A stretch of 6,703 nucleotides of DNA from Flavobacteriaceae bacterium (GTDB taxonomy: Bacteria > Bacteroidota > Bacteroidia > Flavobacteriales > Flavobacteriaceae). A program made the translations under genes and the position numbers. Location of the stretch: NCBI GenBank assembly GCA_030633225.1, contig DAOVTF010000116.1, positions 1 to 6,703 on the forward strand, written 5' to 3'. The notes beneath the pieces were generated by a model. That model was not told where the DNA came from, ran no database searches, and worked only from the letters and a program-made list of their open reading frames with translations. Positions 6,326-6,703 of this stretch are shown here, in pieces. The first letter of the stretch is position 1, and each line of letters begins with the position of its first letter.

Positions 6326-6657
6326 AGCAATATTTTTAAGAAATTTGACTAATATTAAAACGATTAAATTCGCTTTTTAGTATTAAAATTCAAGTATATT
6401 TTGCTACTTATAAAAAAAAGATTAATTTAGACAAGAATTATCGATATTCAATAAAAGAATTTTCCCCCGCAATAGATTTTATTAAGAAAACTTTAACTTG
6501 TACATGCGTTATAATGGCATGAATATTGTTTCTAATTAATAGAATTTAATTATTAAGTTTAGTAAACAACAAAAAATAAAATACAACGTTATAATTTTAG
6601 AATAAAGATTATAAAACGGTTTAAAGATATTTAAAATAAGGTTTGGTTAGTTGATTT
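6326..6657. other. AT-rich intergenic region without a credible gene
   Basis: About 330 nt upstream of the barrel gene contain no convincing open reading frame with a start codon on either strand and no tRNA or rRNA. Visible structure is limited: a CATGC/GCATG dyad (6503-6507 and 6517-6521) around GTTATAATG, the 9-mer CGTTATAAT occurring twice exactly 80 bp apart (6507 and 6587), and a small GTTTA-G-TAAAC inverted repeat near 6558-6568. These could be control sites for the barrel gene or an off-window gene, but AT-rich DNA gives such matches by chance. Confidence 0.5.
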
Positions 6658-6677
6658 TGGTTGATTTATTTCAACCA
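6658..6677. repeat. 7-bp inverted repeat (hairpin)
   Basis: TGGTTGA (6658-6664), 6-nt loop TTTATT, TCAACCA (6671-6677). It lies five bases before the GC-rich hairpin at the window edge, so the two could form a tandem structure. Its role cannot be told from this sequence. Confidence 0.45.
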
Positions 6678-6681
6678 GTCG

Positions 6682-6703
6682 TCGCCCCGAGAGATCGGGG
6701 CGA
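6682..6703. repeat. GC-rich perfect hairpin at the window edge
   Basis: Arms TCGCCCCGA (6682-6690) and TCGGGGCGA (6695-6703) pair perfectly over 9 bp around a GAGA (GNRA-type) tetraloop. The stem is 7/9 G-C in DNA that is otherwise about 70% AT. It may be a strong terminator of a neighbouring gene or one copy of an interspersed palindromic repeat of the kind found between genes in flavobacterial genomes. The window stops at the last paired base, so a U-tract or further pairing (the preceding GTCG could extend the stem) cannot be seen. Confidence 0.65.

Noticed and set aside
6391..6404. Near-match to a -7 box on the plus strand (TATATTTTG)
   Set aside because: It has one base too many for TAnnTTTG, and no gene follows it within the window.
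6349..6522. Open frame of 57 codons on the plus strand, ending at TGA 6520-6522
   Set aside because: The only ATG in the frame is two codons before the stop and the upstream part has no plausible start. The translation matches nothing I recognise, so it is most likely chance openness in AT-rich DNA. A decayed gene remnant cannot be fully excluded.
1..6703. Mobile element, CRISPR array, toxin-antitoxin or defence island
   Set aside because: No transposase, integrase, spaced repeats or toxin-like small gene pairs are visible; gene content and base composition look like native chromosome throughout, except the GC-rich hairpin at the end.

Overview
The window looks like chromosomal DNA from a member of the Flavobacteriia (phylum Bacteroidota), probably Flavobacteriaceae. 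The reasons are the very AT-rich sequence, the absence of Shine-Dalgarno sites before most genes, several TAnnTTTG (-7 type) Bacteroidota promoter boxes, and families largely restricted to this phylum (DUF2480, DUF3078, a DUF6646-like barrel). The genus cannot be fixed from this sequence.

Layout. At the left edge (1-103, minus) is the 5' end of a CNNM/DUF21 membrane transporter gene that runs out of the window. A hairpin terminator (148-184) separates it from a minus-strand cluster running leftward from 2512: sufE, a short DUF59 SUF-associated protein (SufT-like), a DUF2480 protein and a DUF3078 outer-membrane protein. The first two belong to SUF iron-sulfur cluster assembly; sufBCDS is not in the window. 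From 2554, transcribed rightward, come a PfkB-family sugar/nucleoside kinase, a 630-residue PurF-like glutamine phosphoribosyl amidotransferase and a small lipoprotein of unknown function, with 23 and 18 nt gaps that suggest one operon. The lipoprotein meets, tail to tail, a small outer-membrane beta-barrel gene (5897-6325, minus); their stop codons overlap in TTAA. The last ~380 nt (6326-6703) hold no credible gene. They end in two hairpins, the second strikingly GC-rich and touching the window edge.

How the parts relate. The two clusters diverge from a 41-nt gap whose centre is a perfect 16-bp palindrome made of two back-to-back TAnnTTTG boxes, so Fe-S assembly and the kinase/PurF-like unit may share a control point. 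The sufE-sufT gap holds the best promoter in the window (-33 TTTTG, 19 nt, -7 TATATTTG). No mobile element, CRISPR array, phage or defence system is visible. Most of the window is conserved housekeeping DNA. The least understood parts are the kinase/PurF-like/lipoprotein operon and the DUF2480/DUF3078 companions of SUF. The PurF-like protein keeps the catalytic Cys and PRPP-binding motif, but appears to lack Fe-S ligand cysteines and has an altered oxyanion-hole region.
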